DNA of 64,000 nucleotides from Azolla caroliniana (taxonomy: Eukaryota > Polypodiophyta), in the NCBI GenBank assembly GCA_043228905.1, contig JBHGNT010000003.1, positions 1,240,001-1,304,000 on the forward strand. The letters are read 5' to 3'. Shown one piece after another: positions 59,323-64,000 of the stretch. The notes beneath the pieces are model-generated. The model saw only the letters and a program-made list of their open reading frames with translations, searched no databases and was not told the origin of the DNA. The translations under genes were made by a program, and so were the position numbers. How positions within the stretch are numbered: the stretch's first letter is position 1; every line of letters starts with the position of its first letter.

Positions 59323-60071
59323 TCAATTTCTTACTTGTATCCTTGACAAAGTAGTACTTCAAAATATTCAATATGCAACTCAATTTAGACGTGATTGAAG
59401 TTGTCTAACTTGTTGGAAATCGGTGTCTATAATATCTTTGAGGTAGATTTCATATTAAGGAGAATTTGTATTATTGATCCTTGAGTTAGTTTTTATGATA
59501 CAACAACAAATTTAGGCATCATCCGAGAAATTAGATCTCTCTAAACATAAAAAAGCACAAGTTCACCCATTATGCATGAATAGAGTCATGTATCATGCAT
59601 GAAACACCTTACTCCATATCTCTTTATATTTCAAGAAAAGAGTTTTTTCATTAAAAAACAGGTACACTCACATCTACAACCTTATTGACATTTTATGCCA
59701 CACCATTTCAAAGGGTGTGGGGGTTGTTTCCATGTTTCTTACTAACTAGGCAATAACTTCAATTTAAGGATTTGTTTGCTCATGTGTACCAAAGTTTGGC
59801 AAGTATTTTTCTAGTTAAAACAACACTTCACAATGTAAATATAATCTCCATTAGCAATATTTAACAATTAACTTTCTAACAAATAAATCTTCTACTCCCT
59901 AAATGCTAGGTGAGGCCCAAATGAGAGGGGAAAAAAGAACATCCTTTATAGGTTGGGAGGGAGGCTAGAAAGAAAAGAAAACTCCTCTTCAAGGAGGGAG
60001 GGTGGGATAAAAGAAGATAGGCTTGTGTGATCTTTGGCAAAAAATTAGGTTGAGACTATGGAGACCTCACA
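59323..60071. other. OCT downstream region, no gene recognised
   Basis: AT-rich. The last part may be the internal leader of the Copia remnant that follows. Confidence 0.5.
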
Positions 60072-60445
60072 ACTCTGATACCATGTGAGAAAACTTGTTA
60101 ATAATACTAGCAAGACAATTGTTAGAATCAATAGACACAACCAAGCTGTGAGACGGTTATTAGATTGCAGTAGCACAATACTTGCAAAGAGTAGGGACAC
60201 AACTAAAGAGTAGAGCATGTTTGCAAGTAGCAACAAAAATAAAGTATAGCCTATTTATATAAAATTGGGGCTCGTTTATCTACCTATTTGGTAGACCAAG
60301 AGTTTAAAACATTACAAATTCTAGAGAGAGAAAGCATTTAAAGAGTTGCAGATTCTAGAGAGAAGAATTGAGGAAGAGAGTGTGTGTAGAGGAAAGATAA
60401 TAAAGATGAAAGAGAGTGCAACTATTGAGTTGACACCCTCCAACA
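60072..60445 (-). mobile_element. Copia 5' LTR and primer-binding site (reversed)
   Basis: On the minus strand the LTR (60445 to 60084) runs TGTTGGAGGGTGTCAACTC...TTTTCTCACA and is followed by TGGTATCAGAGT, the initiator-tRNA-Met site. The rest of an element in this orientation is not found. Confidence 0.75.
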
Positions 60446-60787
60446 CATGAAATGTTGCATTCTTCGCTAAACATATGGAACCTTGGCCATTGTATCCAAG
60501 AACAAGTGCCTTTTCAAGCATCCCAAACTAACTATGCAAGCGGGGTAACCAAATAGCTTGTTTGGAATCCTCTATGGTTAAACATATATAGCCTCTGTAG
60601 TAGATAACACAACTGTCCTCTAAAGTCTAGAGCACCATGAAATAGCTCCACCGAAAAGGGTATATACTTAGCCACTTGTGGACTTGTGTGTATCCACATC
60701 ACTTGCCATGCATGAATCACATGATCCTTTTAACTCTAACGGACCCTTTCCATAACATAGGCATTTACCTTTGGTTCCTTTCAAATT

Positions 60788-61009
60788 TCAAAAGATAGAT
60801 TTGATTGCCTCCGGATAAGCTCTACGAGATTTAGCCATGAACCTACTAACAACTCTCATTGCATGAGCAATGTCTAGCCGTGTGGCAACCATAGAATCCA
60901 TAAGTGAACCAAACGTTGATGCATATGGAACATTCTTCATGTAATTGGCTACATCATTCATTGTCTTTGGGAAAATGGGAAAATAAACTTGTATCTCTTC
61001 CGTGTCCAT
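60788..61009 (-). pseudogene. Copia RT/RNase H linker fragment
   Basis: NVPYASTFGSLMDSMVATRL and DIAHAMRVVSRFMAKSRRAY match the segment between RT and RNase H of Copia pol. It lies on the far side of the LTR, so it belongs to another element or a rearranged one. Confidence 0.75.
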
Positions 61010-62278
61010 TACAAAAATGCCTTTGTATGAGTTTTTTCCCTCTTATTGATGCCATTGACCTTGGGTTCGAACTGGTGGATTCTGTCTTGGTGGCGAGCAG
61101 AGCATAAGTGGTTGTAAACACTTCCGAGCTACTAACTCACTTAGTTTAAAACATTAACACTTGATCTCTCTCACTCTTACTTTACTCTCTCTCAAACAAT
61201 GATAACAAAGTAAACAGAAATGAGGTAATTTATTCTTAACCACATTCCTTCATACAAAGAGGTTTCGCACCGTACAAAGGATAGAGATTAGGATTTGGCT
61301 CACTTAGCTCTTAACCCTAATGTTAGCTCTTAATCCTCGCTAATAATATAAACACCCAATTGCTATGACCAACGTTATTAATAGTAATGACGATGTTGAA
61401 CAAGTGTCTTTACAAGAGAGAGATATAGAAAGCAAAACTTAGAAAACCTATGTCTAAAACAATTATATGAAAGATAAACCCTAGTGAATAAAACATGGTA
61501 TTTGTAATAAATCAAAACATTATACCTCGCATGTGTCATCATTATCTAGCTACACAATATCAACACTGTAAATTTAATCAAGAAATGTTTATATATGTGA
61601 TCAATCATAATAAAATGGAGTTCAAGGGATGTTTTCACCCAAATTAACCAACCGGATTCTCCACAGAATAACTAATCCCTTGATTTTATTTAAGTTTACG
61701 GGACAATTAGAGAAAAATTCTTAGACATAAGGATGTGGGAAGCAAATTTCCATGTATCTACCAGACCATTGCATTCATGATGTACAATTCTGGAGTACAT
61801 CTTGCTCCTCTTTCATAGATGGCGACAAGGATGTAGTGATTCTTGAGAGGCGACGCGACACAAGTTGTCTCTCATGCCTCAATGGTAAAATCAACACTAG
61901 ATTGTGAAAAATGTTGGCATTAGTTACTAAACATGTGAACCAAAAATAATTGTGGTAGCTACTTCTTTTGGTACAAAACAAAACATTCGGCATTTATAAA
62001 AGCGATTTTCGTATTAACAGAAACGATGATATCCCATTCCCATGCGAACGCTTGGATTCAATTTCATTGGTCCCATCACAAGTAGAAATATATTAAAGAC
62101 ATGTTGTACACATGCAGGGATGTGGACATCTGTGGATGCATTTGTGTATGGTTTGTTTGGCTATGGTGAAGAAGAAGAAAAAGAAGAACCATAGAGATTT
62201 GGATGTATGGTTCTCACAAAGATTGGAGAACGTTCAAGTTGTGACAACCAGAGAACTACCACTAGCATTTGGTGACGC
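61010..62278. repeat. Duplicated flank and upstream region of P450 gene 3
   Basis: 61315-61780 is homologous to 55140-55680. 62090-62270 resembles 52180-52540 upstream of the pseudogene (ACATGCAGGGATGTGGACAT, AGAGAACTACCACTAGCAT). The proximal TATA block of genes 1 and 2 is absent. Confidence 0.7.
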
Positions 62279-63957
62279 ATGGCTATGGTGAGCTTCACCT
62301 CCATCATCCCTGTAGAGCTCATTGTTGGGGTTACCCTGTCTCTACTACTAATAGCAGCACTACAGCAGCTATGGAGACCTTCAAGCCAGAAGAATGAGGG
62401 CCAGCAAGAGAAGAAACTTCCCTTACCTCCGGGTCGTTTCGGCCTTCCCTTCGTTGGCGAAACCCTAGAGTTTGTCGGAACACAAAGGAAAGGGATCCCT
62501 TGGAAATTCATCGATGACCGCATCTCAGCGTACGGAGAAACCTTCAAGACGAGCTTAATGGCTTCGCCGACAGTAGTCATTGCTGGTCCTTTGGGTCACA
62601 AGACAGCCTTCTCTAATAGCTATACAGCATGGCCTGCTAGCATGGTCTCTCTTCTTGGGAAAGACTCCCTCATCGCGTGTGCTGCACATCGTGTCCCTCG
62701 CATCCGGAATGCGCTCATGCAATTCTTGCGGCCCGAATCCTTGCAAAGATACACGAGCCGTGTCGACCTCATCCTCCTCACCTTCATTCATGAGTATGTA
62801 GAAGGCAAACCTAAGGTTGCTCTCTTCCCCCTTATAAGGAAGCTCATGTTCTCAATAGCTTGCGAGGTTTTGGTTGGTAAAGGAGACAGAAAAGATCAAG
62901 ATATGCTCCATCATCCTTTCGACACCATGGTGAAAGGCCTCTTTCAGCTTCCAATCAACATCCCAGGAACAACATATAGCAAAGCAATCCCAGCTTCGGA
63001 TGCGATAAGAAAGCAGTTGCAGGTATGGATCAATGAGAGGAGGAGGGATATGGCTGCTGGCTTGGTCACTGGACATGAAGACATCCTCTCTGGCTTTCTG
63101 GCATATACGGATGACCATGGACGACCTTTCTCCGATAAGGAAGTGAAGGACAACATCCTCACGTTGCTCTTTGCAGGCCATGATACCAGCGCTTCTGTAG
63201 CCACCATGGCCTGCAAATGTCTTGCATCTAATACCGAGATAATGGATGAGGTTTACAGAGGTTTGTTTGTGGTCCCTCAATCATGCTCAATTCTTGACCA
63301 GTGCACATATAGTCTTATGATTTGGATATGTTTTTTCTTGTGGACAGAGAACAAGGAGATCGCGGCAAGCAAGCCCCCTGGCGAGCTTTTGAATTGGGGA
63401 GATATACAGAAGATGAAGCTTTCATGGAGAGTAGTTCAGGAATCGATGAGGCTGGTGCCGCCAGTGCAGGGATTATGGAGAGTGATACAGGAAGACATGA
63501 GCATCGATGGCTTCAGGATCCCGAAATCATGGAAGGTACGATAGCACAGAAAACTCATTTAAAAACATGGTTTAGCGGCTCTATATAGGTTTGAACCGAT
63601 AATGTCAAATAGAGCAACACATAAAAGGTGATCCATACATTGCATTTTCCTGCACAGATATTTTCGTCCACACACTCAACTCTACGTAACCCCAAGTATT
63701 TCCGGGAGCCGGAGAAGTTTGATCCGTCTCGCTTCGAAGGAGCAGGCCCGGCTCCATACACGTTCGTCCCATTCGGTGGGGGCCCGAGGATGTGTCCGGG
63801 CAATGAATTCGCACGCATGGAGATTCTGGCGCTCATCCATCGCTTGGTCACCCAGTTCTCGTGGACCCTCGAGGATCCCAACGAACTCATATCAATCAAC
63901 CCGCTACCCTTCCCTGTGAAAGGGCTTCCTATCTTGTTGAAACCACGCATTCCATGA
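62279..63957 (+). CDS. Cytochrome P450, CYP85 clan, CYP716-like (gene 3)
   Basis: Three exons, 62279-63260, 63348-63535 and 63658-63957, 489 residues. The anchor [20 protein letters not shown] and hinge are as in gene 1. I-helix AGHDTS, K-helix [16 protein letters not shown] and heme loop [13 protein letters not shown] are intact. Exon 3 begins [15 protein letters not shown] where genes 1 and 2 have [10 protein letters not shown], so a normally conserved Trp and its neighbours have changed. Intron 1 (87 bp) is a multiple of three without a stop. Upstream sequence is of a different type from genes 1 and 2, which suggests different expression. Substrate unknown. Confidence 0.9.
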
Positions 63958-64000
63958 TTTGATTTAGCTACCACGAGCCCTGCGCTGTGAAGTCATTTGA

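Noticed and set aside
1-64000. tRNA, rRNA or other structured RNA genes
   Set aside because: None recognised by eye; only primer-binding sites complementary to initiator tRNA were found.

Overview
This is a plant nuclear scaffold, almost certainly from a seed plant. It carries three-exon cytochrome P450 genes of the CYP85 clan (CYP716-like), a plant organic cation/carnitine transporter, Ty1/Copia and Ty3/Gypsy LTR retrotransposons, an L1-type LINE, a hAT-like MITE and many (GA)n, (AC)n and (ATAC)n microsatellites. A run of exactly 100 N at 49716-49815 marks a scaffold join. The species cannot be read from the sequence.

Layout. 1-7377: one small hypothetical gene on the minus strand (139-618), microsatellites and a decayed LTR-like block. 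7378-28124: one Ty3/Gypsy element (Gypsy-A) exploded by later insertions. A Copia element (9026-21501) sits in its protease, a 6.5 kb TIR element carrying a RACK1 pseudogene (12227-18743) sits inside that Copia, a solo LTR (21705-22647) sits between protease and reverse transcriptase (RT), and a non-autonomous LTR element with a coiled-coil ORF (23126-25495) sits inside RT. For the four internal insertions, removing the insert plus one copy of its target-site duplication (TSD) restores an open reading frame in the host element, so order and boundaries are well supported.

28125-64000: a CYP716-like P450 cluster built by repeated segmental duplication. It has three apparently intact genes (30542-32228, 37564-39236, 62279-63957), a deleted pseudogene (52540-52815), shards of exon 3 (36655-36752, 40146-40190, 50562-50736) and repeated flanking blocks. 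The sequence left of the N gap carries the distal upstream block of a further P450 copy, and the sequence right of it carries a P450 3' flank, so another copy may lie in the gap. Between units are a 5'-truncated LINE (41164-48104) split by a young Gypsy element (Gypsy-B, 41974-47145), a rearranged Copia remnant with a 75 bp perfect palindrome (33180-35059), an LTR cut by the gap (48647-49715) and a Copia LTR remnant (60072-61009). A two-exon organic cation transporter gene (57248-59322) lies between the pseudogene and the third P450.

How it works together: the only plausible host genes are the 139-618 ORF, the three P450s and the transporter. P450s of this clan usually oxidise terpenoids or steroids. 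A transporter inside the array makes a metabolic cluster possible, but no scaffold-forming enzyme is present, so this is a suggestion only. All retroelement coding regions are broken and are annotated as pseudogenes.
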